From Dechloromonas sp. (GTDB lineage: Bacteria > Pseudomonadota > Gammaproteobacteria > Burkholderiales > Rhodocyclaceae), in the NCBI GenBank assembly GCA_017302355.1, contig JAFLDQ010000046.1:1-23172 (forward strand): a stretch of DNA of 23,172 nt. The letters are read 5' to 3'. Positions 1-9,012 of this stretch are shown here, in pieces. A model generated the notes under the pieces. It was given only the letters and a program-made list of their open reading frames with translations. It had not been told where the DNA came from and ran no database searches. How positions within the stretch are numbered: position 1 is the first letter of the stretch; each line of letters begins with the position of its first letter. Both the position numbers and the translations under genes were made by a program.

Positions 1-20
1 GGATAATCCGCCCTCCATTC

Positions 21-105
21 GCCCCGATGGCGGAATCGGTAGACGCAGCGGATTCAAAATCCGCCGCCGCAAGGTGTGCCAGTTCGAGTCTGGCTCGGGG
101 CACCA
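21..105 (+). tRNA. tRNA-Leu (anticodon CAA)
   Basis: The 7-bp acceptor stem GCCCCGA (21-27) pairs with TCGGGGC (95-101), followed by A and an encoded CCA (103-105). The anticodon stem GCGGA/TCCGC encloses the loop TTCAAAA, which places CAA at positions 34-36. The 85-nt length and the long variable arm fit a class II tRNA-Leu. The T-arm has the usual GTTCGAGTC. It decodes UUG. It stands alone directly upstream of queA and has its own terminator. Confidence 0.96.
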
Positions 106-117
106 GCAACGACAGAT

Positions 118-148
118 CGGCTTTCCCCGCGGAAAGCCGTTTTTGTTT
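118..148 (+). terminator. Rho-independent terminator of tRNA-Leu
   Basis: A 9-bp stem CGGCTTTCC/GGAAAGCCG (118-126 and 131-139) with the 4-nt loop CCGC is followed by TTTTTGTTT. It lies 13 nt after the tRNA CCA end and 20 nt before the queA start, so it separates tRNA transcription from the queA operon. Confidence 0.88.
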
Positions 149-167
149 CCCCCGCGAACCCTTGCCC

Positions 168-2343
<2,176 letters not shown>

Positions 2344-2380
2344 CGCATGTTTTGATTTTCAGCTTTCGGGAGTTTGAACG

Positions 2381-2707
2381 ATGATTAGCCTCGCCCACGC
2401 CCAGACCGCCGCCGCCTCGTCCGACCCCACCGGCGGTTTCATGCAGTTTCTGCCGATGATCCTGATGTTCGCGGTCCTCTGGTTCCTGATGGTCCGGCCG
2501 CAGATGAAGAAGGCCAAGGAACACAAGGCGCTGCTGGCGGCGCTGGCCAAGGGCGACGAAGTCGTCACCCAGGGCGGCATTCTCGGACGGATCGTCAAGG
2601 TTGACGAGAATTATGTGACCGTCGAAATCGCCGCCGGCACCGAAGTCGTCGTGCAGAAGCCTTCGATCGGCCTGGTTCTGCCCAAGGGCACGCTGAAGTC
2701 ACTGTAA
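2381..2707 (+). CDS. yajC: Sec translocon accessory protein YajC
   Basis: YajC is a small inner-membrane subunit of the SecDF-YajC complex that assists SecYEG-dependent export. The 108-aa product has a short periplasmic N-terminus, one hydrophobic segment at about residues 20-39 (FLPMILMFAVLWFLMVRPQ), then a basic cytoplasmic domain with GDEVVTQGGILGRIVKV, the YajC signature. A GGGAG ribosome-binding site lies at 2368-2372. The gene sits 40 nt after tgt and 49 nt before secD, the classical tgt-yajC-secD-secF order. An intrinsic terminator hairpin lies between it and secD. Confidence 0.95.
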   Translation: MISLAHAQTAAASSDPTGGFMQFLPMILMFAVLWFLMVRPQMKKAKEHKALLAALAKGDEVVTQGGILGRIVKVDENYVTVEIAAGTEVVVQKPSIGLVLPKGTLKSL

Positions 2708-2719
2708 TCCACCCCGGAA

Positions 2720-2741
2720 GGCGGCCGCTGGCCGCCTTTTT
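2720..2741 (+). terminator. Intrinsic terminator between yajC and secD
   Basis: A perfect 7-bp stem GGCGGCC/GGCCGCC (2720-2726 and 2730-2736) with a 3-nt loop is followed by TTTTT (2737-2741). It lies 12 nt after the yajC stop and 15 nt before secD, inside what is usually one operon. It could act as a partial terminator giving more yajC than secDF message. Confidence 0.8.
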
Positions 2742-2756
2742 CGCGTTGAAGCCCCT

Positions 2757-4646
2757 ATGAATCGCTACCCACTCTGGAAGTACATCACCGTCGCCATCGC
2801 GCTGCTGCTCGGCTTCGTCTATACCCTGCCGAATTTCTTCGGCGAATCGCCGGCGGTGCAGGTCTCGAGCGCCAAGGCCACGATCAAGGTCGACCAGAAG
2901 ATTCTGGCCCGCGTCGAGGAAGCCCTCAAGGCCGCCGGCATCGCCAATGACGGCATCCAGCTCGACTTCAACGGCGTCAAGACCCGCCTCGCCAACACCG
3001 ACACCCAGTTGAAGGCCAAGGACGTACTCGAGAAAACCTTCAACCCGGATCCCGCCGACCCGCAGTACGTCGTCGCCCTGAACCTGCTTTCCGCCTCGCC
3101 GCAGTGGTTGACCGCGCTCCATGCGTTACCGATGTACCTCGGCCTCGACCTGCGCGGCGGCGTGCACTTCCTGTTGCAGGTGGACATGAAGGGCGCGCTG
3201 ACCAAGCGGCTCGACTCGCTGTCGGCCGACCTGCGCACCGTGCTGCGCGACAAGAACCTGCGCCACGCCGGCATCAGCCGCGAGGGCGAGCGCCTGGTCA
3301 TCAAGTTCCGCGAGGCCGATGTCCGCGACAAGGCGCGCGATGCCATCGCTGACAGCCAGCCCGATCTGCTCGTCACCGAGCAGGGCGAAGGCAGCGACCT
3401 CAGGCTGGTTGCCACGCTCAAGCCGGAAGCGCAGAAGAAGATCGGCGAATTCGCGCTCAAGCAGAACATCACGACCCTGCACAACCGGATCAACGAACTC
3501 GGCGTCGCCGAACCGGTGATCCAGCAGCAGGGTTCCGACCGCATCGTCGTGCAACTACCGGGCGTGCAGGACACGGCCAAGGCCAAGGACATCCTCGGCC
3601 GCACCGCGACGCTGGAAATCCGAATGGTCGACGACTCGCCCGGCGCGCTGGAAGCGGCGCTGGCCGGCAACCCGCCGTTCGGCACCGAGGTGTATACCGA
3701 GCGCGGCGGCCAGCCGCTGCTGGTCAAGAAGCAGGTCGTCCTGACCGGCGACCGCCTGACCGACGCCCAGCCCGGCTTCGACAACCAGACGCAGGAGCCG
3801 GCCGTGCACCTGACGCTCGACTCGGCCGGCGCCCGCATCTTCAAGGACATCACGCGCGACAACGTCGGCAAGCGCATGGCCATCCTGCTAATCGAGAAGG
3901 GCAAGGGCGAGGTCGTCACGGCGCCGGTCATCCGTACCGAAATTGGCGGCGGCCGCGTGCAGATATCGGGCCGCATGAGCAGCGTGGAAGCCAACGACAC
4001 CGCGCTGCTGCTGCGCGCCGGGTCGCTGGCGGCGCCGATGGACATCATCGAGGAACGCACCATCGGCCCCAGCCTCGGCGCCGACAACATCAAGAAGGGC
4101 TTCCACTCGACGATGTGGGGCTTCGCAGCCATCGCCCTGTTCATGATCGCCTACTACCAGATGTTCGGCGTCGTTTCGGTGCTGGCGCTGGCCTCCAACC
4201 TGTTGTTCCTGATCGCCATCCTGTCGATGCTCCAGGCCACGCTGACTCTGCCCGGCATCGCCGCCATCGCGCTGACCCTGGGCATGGCCATCGACTCGAA
4301 CGTGCTGATCAACGAGCGCATCCGCGAGGAACTGCGCGCCGGGATGCCGCCGCAGGCGGCGATTTCCGAGGGCTACGAACGCGCCTTCGGGACCATTCTC
4401 GACTCCAACATCACCACGCTGATCGCCGGCCTGGCGCTGCTCATCTTCGGCTCCGGGCCGATCCGCGGCTTCGCCGTGGTGCACTGCCTCGGCATCCTGA
4501 CCTCGATCTTCTCGTCGGTGGTCGTCTCGCGCTCGCTGGTCAACCTGATCTACGGCCGCCAGCGGAAGCTGGCCAAGGTCGCCATCGGCCAGATCTGGAA
4601 GCCGGGCGCCAGCGCCGGCCCTGCTGCGGTCAACGGCCAGAAATAA
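2757..4646 (+). CDS. secD: Protein translocase subunit SecD
   Basis: SecD is the RND-superfamily inner-membrane protein that, with SecF, uses the proton gradient to pull proteins out of SecYEG on the periplasmic side. The 629-aa product has an N-terminal membrane anchor (about residues 8-26), the SecD motif GLDLRGG (129-135), a large periplasmic P1 domain, and a C-terminal block of membrane helices. That block contains TLGMAIDSNVLINERIREEL, carrying the Asp and Arg residues of the proton path. Its length is normal for proteobacterial SecD. The ribosome-binding site is weak (TTGAAG). It is followed 12 nt later by secF. Confidence 0.96.
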   Translation: MNRYPLWKYITVAIALLLGFVYTLPNFFGESPAVQVSSAKATIKVDQKILARVEEALKAAGIANDGIQLDFNGVKTRLANTDTQLKAKDVLEKTFNPDPADPQYVVALNLLSASPQWLTALHALPMYLGLDLRGGVHFLLQVDMKGALTKRLDSLSADLRTVLRDKNLRHAGISREGERLVIKFREADVRDKARDAIADSQPDLLVTEQGEGSDLRLVATLKPEAQKKIGEFALKQNITTLHNRINELGVAEPVIQQQGSDRIVVQLPGVQDTAKAKDILGRTATLEIRMVDDSPGALEAALAGNPPFGTEVYTERGGQPLLVKKQVVLTGDRLTDAQPGFDNQTQEPAVHLTLDSAGARIFKDITRDNVGKRMAILLIEKGKGEVVTAPVIRTEIGGGRVQISGRMSSVEANDTALLLRAGSLAAPMDIIEERTIGPSLGADNIKKGFHSTMWGFAAIALFMIAYYQMFGVVSVLALASNLLFLIAILSMLQATLTLPGIAAIALTLGMAIDSNVLINERIREELRAGMPPQAAISEGYERAFGTILDSNITTLIAGLALLIFGSGPIRGFAVVHCLGILTSIFSSVVVSRSLVNLIYGRQRKLAKVAIGQIWKPGASAGPAAVNGQK

Positions 4647-4658
4647 GGGAAAACGGTC

Positions 4659-5606
4659 ATGGAATTCTTCCGCATCAAAAAAGACATCCCCTTCATGCGC
4701 CATGCGCTGAAATTCAACGTCATCTCGCTGGTCACCTTCCTGCTCGCCGTCTTCTTCCTGCTGACCAAGGGACTGCATCTGTCGGTCGAATTCACCGGCG
4801 GGACGCTGATCGAGGTGAACTACCAGCAGGCCGCCGACCTCGAGAAGATCCGCGGCGCGCTCGGGAAGTCCGGCTTCACCGACTTCTCGGTGCAGAATTT
4901 CGGTTCGTCGCAGGACGTGCTGATCCGCCTTCCCCTGCGCGAAGCCCAGGATACGGCCAAGCAGGGCGAAACCGTGATGCAGGCGCTGACCGCCGAAACG
5001 CCGGGGGCGACCTTGCGCCGCGTCGAGTTCGTCGGTCCGCAGGTCGGCAAGGAACTGGCCGAGAACGGCGCGATGGCGCTGCTCCTCGTTGTCGTCGGCA
5101 TCATGATCTACCTCGCCTTCCGCTTCGAGTGGCGTTTCTCGGTGTCGGCGATCATCGCCAACCTGCACGACGTCATCATCATCCTCGGCTTCTTCGCCGC
5201 CTTCCAGTGGGAGTTCTCGCTGTCGGTGCTGGCTGCGGTGCTCGCCGTCCTCGGCTACTCGGTCAACGAGTCGGTCGTCGTCTTCGACCGCGTCCGCGAA
5301 ACCTTCAAGAAGGTGCGCGGCCTGACGACGCCGGAAGTCCTCGACCACGCCATCACCAGCACCATCAGCCGCACCATCATCACCCACGGCAGCACGCAGA
5401 TGATGGTGCTGTCGATGCTGGTCTTCGGCGGCGAGACGCTCTACTACTTCGCGCTGGCGCTGACCATCGGCATCTGCTTCGGCATCTACTCCTCGGTGCT
5501 GGTCGCCAGCCCGCTGGTCATGTGGCTGGGCGTCTCGCGCGAGCAGTTCATCGCCAAGCAGAAGAAGGTCGTCGAGGGCGCCAACGAGGAGGGCGCCGTC
5601 GTCTAA
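4659..5606 (+). CDS. secF: Protein translocase subunit SecF
   Basis: SecF is the partner of SecD in the SecDF proton-driven export motor. The 315-aa product has a first membrane segment at about residues 18-37, the conserved FTGG (45-48) at the start of the periplasmic domain, and a C-terminal helical bundle containing SVNESVVVFDRVRE (201-214). The ribosome-binding site AAGGGA lies just upstream of ATG 4659. It is the last gene of the plus-strand housekeeping block. The next coding sequences run on the opposite strand, so the two blocks converge. Confidence 0.96.
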   Translation: MEFFRIKKDIPFMRHALKFNVISLVTFLLAVFFLLTKGLHLSVEFTGGTLIEVNYQQAADLEKIRGALGKSGFTDFSVQNFGSSQDVLIRLPLREAQDTAKQGETVMQALTAETPGATLRRVEFVGPQVGKELAENGAMALLLVVVGIMIYLAFRFEWRFSVSAIIANLHDVIIILGFFAAFQWEFSLSVLAAVLAVLGYSVNESVVVFDRVRETFKKVRGLTTPEVLDHAITSTISRTIITHGSTQMMVLSMLVFGGETLYYFALALTIGICFGIYSSVLVASPLVMWLGVSREQFIAKQKKVVEGANEEGAVV

Positions 5607-5694
5607 CTCCGCCGTGGCGGTTCCGCGGCGCGTTTCCGGGCCGCCCCCTGCAACGGCAAGGACTGCAGGGCGATGGACCGCCAGATCCCGGATA

Positions 5695-5733
5695 CATCCC
5701 TGGGCAAGGGCTTGTCGCCCCGGGCGGCGCGAT
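5695..5733 (-). pseudogene. Remnant of the 94-aa secreted-protein gene (3' part)
   Basis: This 39-bp stretch matches 11003-11041 at 34 of 39 positions. On the minus strand it reads RAARGDKPLP, against RAAWGDKPLP in the intact gene, and an in-frame stop lies just upstream. All five differences are transitions in which this copy carries G/C and the intact gene A/T. The following bases GATTTCAT (5731-5738) also match the leader of the intact gene (11241-11248), as if the middle of the gene had been deleted. The match is short, so homology is likely but not certain. Confidence 0.5.
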
Positions 5734-5760
5734 TTCATTCCCGCCCCGCAGTTTGCCGGG

Positions 5761-5795
5761 CGCTCCGTCAGCCCGCCAAGCTTGCTGGCGGAGCG
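5761..5795. repeat. Imperfect inverted repeat at the left edge of the 850-bp repeat
   Basis: The arms CGCTCCGTCAGC (5761-5772) and GCTGGCGGAGCG (5784-5795) form a 12-bp stem with one G-T wobble and an 11-nt loop. A second small hairpin, CCCCGCA/TGCCGGG (5744-5760, one mismatch), abuts it on the left. Together they fill a 53-bp stretch between two TCCC tetranucleotides (5739-5742 and 5796-5799). It could be a REP-like or miniature inserted element, or a factor-dependent end for convergent transcripts. No T-run follows. Confidence 0.5.
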
Positions 5796-5828
5796 TCCCT
5801 CTCGAAGCGCTTGTTGGCTGTATGCTCA

Positions 5829-6230
5829 TCAGCGACCACGACCGCCCCCGGGCCCCATGCCTCCGCCCCCGGGGCCCATGCCTCCACCCCCGGGTCCCAT
5901 GCCTCCACCCCCGGGTCCCATGCCTCCACCGCCGGGTCCCATGCCTCCGCCGCCGGTTCCCATGCCTCCGCCGCCGGCGGGCGGCTGGTCCGGCAGGGTG
6001 ACGCCCTGGGCCTTGGCGCGTTCCTGCATGCGCTCGTGATGCTCCTTGCGAACCTGCTCCCTTTCCTCGGGGGTTTTCGCGGCGCGCATTTTCGCGCGTT
6101 GTTCATTACGCTCTTGCTGCGTCATGATCTGGCTGCCATAGATCGTCTCTTGCTGATCGGCCGCAAACGTGACGCCGGCGGACAGGGTCAGGGCGGCGGC
6201 CAAGGCCGGGACAATTGCCGTTCGTTTCAT
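5829..6230 (-). CDS. Secreted Gly-Met-rich repeat protein, left copy
   Basis: The product has 133 aa. It has a signal peptide (residues 1-24, ending AAALTLSAGVTFA-AD), then a charged helical segment (about 35-76) rich in Glu, Arg and His (TPEEREQ, EHHERMQERAKAQG). The C-terminal tail consists of MGPGGGG heptads ending GRGR. I know no named function; the helical part resembles small periplasmic proteins found near metal or redox genes. ATG 6230 is chosen because a signal peptide starts there and AGGAG lies 9 nt upstream; the frame stays open to 6311. It differs from the right copy by one residue (Phe22 versus Leu). Here it follows only a truncated flavocytochrome fragment, so its expression may differ from the other copy. 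Confidence 0.75.
   Translation of the reverse strand: MKRTAIVPALAAALTLSAGVTFAADQQETIYGSQIMTQQERNEQRAKMRAAKTPEEREQVRKEHHERMQERAKAQGVTLPDQPPAGGGGMGTGGGGMGPGGGGMGPGGGGMGPGGGGMGPGGGGMGPGGGRGR
5841..5975 (-). repeat. Tandem 21-bp repeats encoding MGPGGGG heptads (left copy)
   Basis: Six methionines spaced exactly seven residues apart (residues 90, 97, 104, 111, 118 and 125) give MGTGGGG once and MGPGGG-type units five times. The 21-bp units vary at synonymous positions. The same tract with the same unit number and sequence is at 11293-11427. Confidence 0.9.
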
Positions 6231-6277
6231 TATCGTGGACTCCTGGTGAAATCGGGTTGATTCTTTCGCGACCGCGA

Positions 6278-6298
6278 TCACTGCAACCCGTTCAGTGA
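6278..6298. promoter_or_regulatory. Palindrome upstream of the Gly-Met-rich gene
   Basis: TCACTG (6278-6283) and CAGTGA (6293-6298) form a perfect 6-bp inverted repeat with a 9-nt spacer, 48 nt upstream of the start codon and 34 nt after the flavocytochrome stop. It is present identically at 11730-11750. It may be an operator or a weak attenuator; no T-run follows. Confidence 0.35.
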
Positions 6299-6332
6299 CC
6301 GTGCCTGACATGGGATGGATGAGGAGAGAGCC

Positions 6333-6665
6333 TCACCGCATCTCGAACGCTTCCTGGCGGAAGCTGAATTGGCCGTTCCCCAGGCTGCGCAGTTCCTGCT
6401 TGAGCTTTTCGCCCAGGCCGCGCGGCCCGCAGAACCAGATTTCGGACCGGCGTGCGCCGGGCTGTGCCGAGGCGACATCGGCCGCACTCAATGTCTCTCC
6501 CTGCAGGGCGCCATGGACATGGAGGCGGATGCCGGGCAATGCGGCGCAGCTTGCCTCGAGGCGGGCGACGAATGGGTCATTCGCCCGATCGCGCGTGCAG
6601 TAGTGGAGATCCGCGGAAACCGGACTCGCCGTCTGCTGCAGGGAACGTTGTTCGTCGAGTGTCAT
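6333..6665 (-). pseudogene. 3' fragment of the ferric-reductase-like flavocytochrome gene
   Basis: The homologous part (6333-6645) equals residues 338-440 of the intact 440-aa protein at 11785-13107. It covers only the C-terminal part of the NAD-binding domain, including WFCGPRGLGEKLKQEL and the end RQEAFEMR. The frame stays open to a possible ATG at 6665 lying in unrelated sequence, with no visible ribosome-binding site. The membrane helices, heme histidines, FAD site and GGIGVTPF loop are missing, so a functional reductase is impossible. It was created by the edge of the 850-bp duplication. No stop codons have accumulated, so the event looks recent or the sequence is still being homogenised. 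Confidence 0.88.
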
Positions 6666-6718
6666 GTGATTGTCGTGGCGAAGTTCAGATGTAGAGACGG
6701 TCGCCAGCGAGGACGGGC

Positions 6719-7666
6719 TTACCTGTTCCGATCCAGCGCCTGGTCATCCATAGAGTAAGGATCATCAATCGGCTCCAGATGGGAAGTGATATCACCGTTG
6801 GGAATGGCCATCCTCAGATCATTCTCGATCCGCTCAACCCAGTCATGGGCCTCCTGAACCGACCATTTTCCCGGTACCAGCGCATGGAAACTGATAAATG
6901 ACCTTCGTCCCCCTTGCCGCGTCCGCAGCGCGTGATAAGCGACGCCATGTTCGATGTAACGATCAAAGACTTGCGTAATTAGGCGCTCTTGCTCTGGTGG
7001 TAATGCGGCATCCATCAGCCCGGAAGTGGAGCGATGCATCAACTGCCATCCAGTCCAGACAATGTTTGCCGCAACGAGCAATGCAATAGTTGGATCTAGC
7101 CAGTTCCAGCCTGACATTGCCACAAGCCCCACACCAAGGATGACACCAACGGAGGTCCAGACATCGGTCATCAGATGGTGGGCATCGGCTTCCAGCGTAA
7201 TGGATTGGTGTTCGCGGCCCGCCTTCAACAGCAAGCGCGCCACAAGGAGATTTACGATAGAAGCAGCCACCGATACCCCCAAGCCCATGCCAACTGCCTC
7301 AAGTGGTTGGGGATGAAAGAATCTCCCCATTGCCGTGTAGCCAATACTGATGGCTGCCAGGACGATCAGGAAGCCTTCGAAGCCACTGGAGAAATACTCG
7401 GCTTTGCCGTGACCGTGCGGGTGGCCCTCGTCAGCGGGCTGTTCCGCCAACCAGAGCATCCATAACGCCATGAGCGCACCGGCGAGATTGACAAAGGACT
7501 CGATCGCGTCCGAGAGTAGGCCGACCGAGCCGGTCAGCTGCCACGCCACCCCCTTGAGCAGGATGGTCGCAATCGCTGCGCCAATGGAAATCCACGCATA
7601 GCGTTGCAGGCTGGGGGTATTTTGAGTTCCGCCAGTCATTTGGTTCGGTATGACATCAATAAACAT
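6719..7666 (-). CDS. Cation diffusion facilitator (CDF) family transporter
   Basis: CDF proteins are dimeric inner-membrane antiporters that export divalent metals (Zn, Fe, Mn, Co, Cd) in exchange for protons. The 315-aa product shows about six hydrophobic segments, the TM2 motif GLLSDAIESFVN (D53, E56, N60), a His-rich loop GHPHGHGKAEY (H82, H84, H86), the TM5 motif DAHHLMTD (H164, D168) and a cytoplasmic C-terminal domain. The Asp/Glu/Asn set in TM2 differs from the common zinc pattern, so the metal is open. Start choice is uncertain: neither ATG 7666 nor ATG 7639 (MTGGTQ) has a good ribosome-binding site. Base composition looks visibly less GC-rich than in neighbours. It is the last gene of the block between the repeats. 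Confidence 0.85.
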   Translation of the reverse strand: MFIDVIPNQMTGGTQNTPSLQRYAWISIGAAIATILLKGVAWQLTGSVGLLSDAIESFVNLAGALMALWMLWLAEQPADEGHPHGHGKAEYFSSGFEGFLIVLAAISIGYTAMGRFFHPQPLEAVGMGLGVSVAASIVNLLVARLLLKAGREHQSITLEADAHHLMTDVWTSVGVILGVGLVAMSGWNWLDPTIALLVAANIVWTGWQLMHRSTSGLMDAALPPEQERLITQVFDRYIEHGVAYHALRTRQGGRRSFISFHALVPGKWSVQEAHDWVERIENDLRMAIPNGDITSHLEPIDDPYSMDDQALDRNR

Positions 7667-7702
7667 AGGATCTGTTTTGACGCGCCCGATGAGCGCCTAG
7701 CC

Positions 7703-8188
7703 TTACTTCAGCGGCTGCCATTTCGGGTGATCGAAGTAGCGCCCATAGGCATTGACGGCGGTAACGGCCTTGTGGGCTGCCGCGGCAGGTTTGCCCGGTG
7801 CTTTACCCTGCATGACTTCGGCAGCGGCAAGCAAGTCAGCGACGACGATGTGTAGCATTGCATCAGCCTTGGGCTCTAGCTTGCATTGCGTGACGATATT
7901 GCTGACCTCGGTGTCGACCTTGGCGCCCAGTACCTTGTATTGATCGACAGCCAGCCGGCCCTTGTGGATATCCGCAAGGCGCTCGGCGAAGGTGGCGCGC
8001 AGGGTATCCATAGCCTGGCGCAAGGGCGCATCGGTCGGCCACTTCTTGCCCTGATCAAGCTGAAGCTTGGCTTGACCATGCTCCTCATGGCCGCTGTGCT
8101 GATGATCTGCCGCGCGAACCATGCCACCCGCCCCGGCAGTAATCAGGAGGAATATGCCAGAGAGGATGATTCGATAATTAGTTTTCAT
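7703..8188 (-). CDS. DnrO-like His-rich periplasmic protein
   Basis: The 161-aa product has a signal peptide (about residues 1-27, ending GGMVRAAD), a short His-rich stretch (DHQHSGHEEHG), then a helical domain starting LQLDQGKKWPTDAPLRQAM. That phrase I associate with proteins annotated DnrO in betaproteobacteria, near nitrosative-stress or denitrification genes; this name is from memory. No CXXCH is present. The domain probably forms a helical bundle, and the His cluster could bind metal or heme. ATG 8188 is chosen because GGGAAA precedes it and a signal peptide begins there. It lies 36 nt before the CDF gene and 74 nt after the octaheme cytochrome. Confidence 0.6.
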   Translation of the reverse strand: MKTNYRIILSGIFLLITAGAGGMVRAADHQHSGHEEHGQAKLQLDQGKKWPTDAPLRQAMDTLRATFAERLADIHKGRLAVDQYKVLGAKVDTEVSNIVTQCKLEPKADAMLHIVVADLLAAAEVMQGKAPGKPAAAAHKAVTAVNAYGRYFDHPKWQPLK

Positions 8189-8262
8189 GGTGTTTCCCTT
8201 TGAGATTTGAAGAAATACGCATCCCACAACGAGGATTCGATTGCATCGCCCACTGAGTTCCG

Positions 8263-9012
8263 TCAGTCATTATCATGCTTCCTGCCATGTTTCCGCTTTT
8301 CCTCACGTTCCCTGCCAGGCATGCGGATGTCGTGTTCATTGGCGTTCTTGTGGCATTCGACACAGTTCTTGAAGTCGCGGATACCTTCCTCGATGTGTTC
8401 GCGCCGGATCTTTTCGGGCGAGTGCTCATGGCAGCCATAGCAGGTGTAGCCGCTGTAGTCGTTGCGCACATGGCAGGTCGCGCATTTCACGTTATGGTCA
8501 CGATCCAGTTCGAAGTACTTCGCGTGATCGAAGGTGGCAGGCGTCCATTTATCCTGGCTGTGGCATTGACTGCAATTGCCGGTGATCTGCTGATGCAGGT
8601 TGTCCTTGGGTGACTTGTGGCAGCCCTGGCATTCTTCGCGTGTCGCCTTTTCCAGCAAGCGATGATTGAACTTCCCGGTCGGCCGGAAGCGCTTCACCCC
8701 GGCATGGTCGCTATGGCAGGAGATGCAGTCCGAGCTGACGAGTTTTTGGTGGAAGGGCGTTGACGTCAGCGGCTTCACGACCGGCAGGCCGGCACTCGTC
8801 AGCTTGCCGATGTCTTCCGGCTTGTGGCAGGTTACGCAGCGCTGCGATTCGGCACCGATGAACGAGGCATGACAGGCGAAGCAGTCAGACTCCAGCTTGG
8901 CATGACCGGGAATCAGCTTGCCGGGCCCGACCATCAGGTGGGGATAGGCGAAAGCCAGGATGGCCAATACGATCAGGTTGACGGCTAGGATCCACTTCAA
9001 TGTGCGCTTCAT
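8263..9012 (-). CDS. Membrane-anchored eight-heme cytochrome c
   Basis: The 249-aa product has an N-terminal membrane anchor (about residues 6-25) and eight CXXCH heme sites at residues 44, 59, 96, 128, 147, 177, 191 and 217. Additional histidines (H37, H88, H103, H117, H140, H163, H173, H197, H206) could be distal ligands. The layout suggests a cytochrome c3/c7-like multiheme electron carrier facing the periplasm, not a defined hydroxylamine or tetrathionate enzyme. The C-terminus is strongly charged (EREEKRKHGRKHDND). The start ATG 9012 overlaps the stop of the upstream cytochrome b by 4 nt (ATGA), so the two are translationally coupled and very likely form one electron-transfer unit. Confidence 0.9.
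   Translation of the reverse strand: MKRTLKWILAVNLIVLAILAFAYPHLMVGPGKLIPGHAKLESDCFACHASFIGAESQRCVTCHKPEDIGKLTSAGLPVVKPLTSTPFHQKLVSSDCISCHSDHAGVKRFRPTGKFNHRLLEKATREECQGCHKSPKDNLHQQITGNCSQCHSQDKWTPATFDHAKYFELDRDHNVKCATCHVRNDYSGYTCYGCHEHSPEKIRREHIEEGIRDFKNCVECHKNANEHDIRMPGREREEKRKHGRKHDND

Larger units (their letters stand above)
5607..5795. other. Scarred intergenic region between secF and the redox cluster
   Basis: No gene can be supported here. The segment contains a short remnant resembling the 3' part of the 94-aa gene found intact at 10956-11240, and two adjacent palindromes (5744-5760 and 5761-5795), described separately. It has no T-rich terminator for secF. It ends exactly where the left 850-bp repeat begins. 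Confidence 0.7.
5796..6645. repeat. 850-bp direct repeat, left copy
   Basis: This segment matches 11248-12097 without gaps at a constant offset of 5452 bp, with 11 mismatches by eye (about 98.7% identity). The differences are at 6159, 6167, 6231, 6264, 6329, 6381, 6393, 6461, 6486, 6531 and 6597. The leftmost 363 bp, which include the low-complexity Gly-Met tract, are identical. It carries a whole Gly-Met-rich gene and a 3' fragment of the flavocytochrome gene. Similarity stops abruptly at both ends. Confidence 0.97.

Noticed and set aside
3888..5738. Long minus-strand open frame (616 codons) opposite secD and secF
   Set aside because: It is antisense to two well-supported genes, has low-complexity Asp/Gln/Arg-rich composition and no recognisable domain; it is a by-product of high GC.
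5829..5990. CRISPR-like regular repeats
   Set aside because: The 21-bp units are adjacent coding heptads without spacers, and no cas genes are near.
5614..6039. Plus-strand proline-rich frames with PMPPPPG repeats
   Set aside because: These are the antisense of the Gly-Met heptad tract; signal peptide, ribosome-binding site and helix support only the minus-strand gene. The same applies at 11230-11712.
6646..6718. Tail of another gene (minus-strand phrase ending LAGDRLYI and stop)
   Set aside because: Only a few codons, overlapping the CDF stop; no family can be supported.
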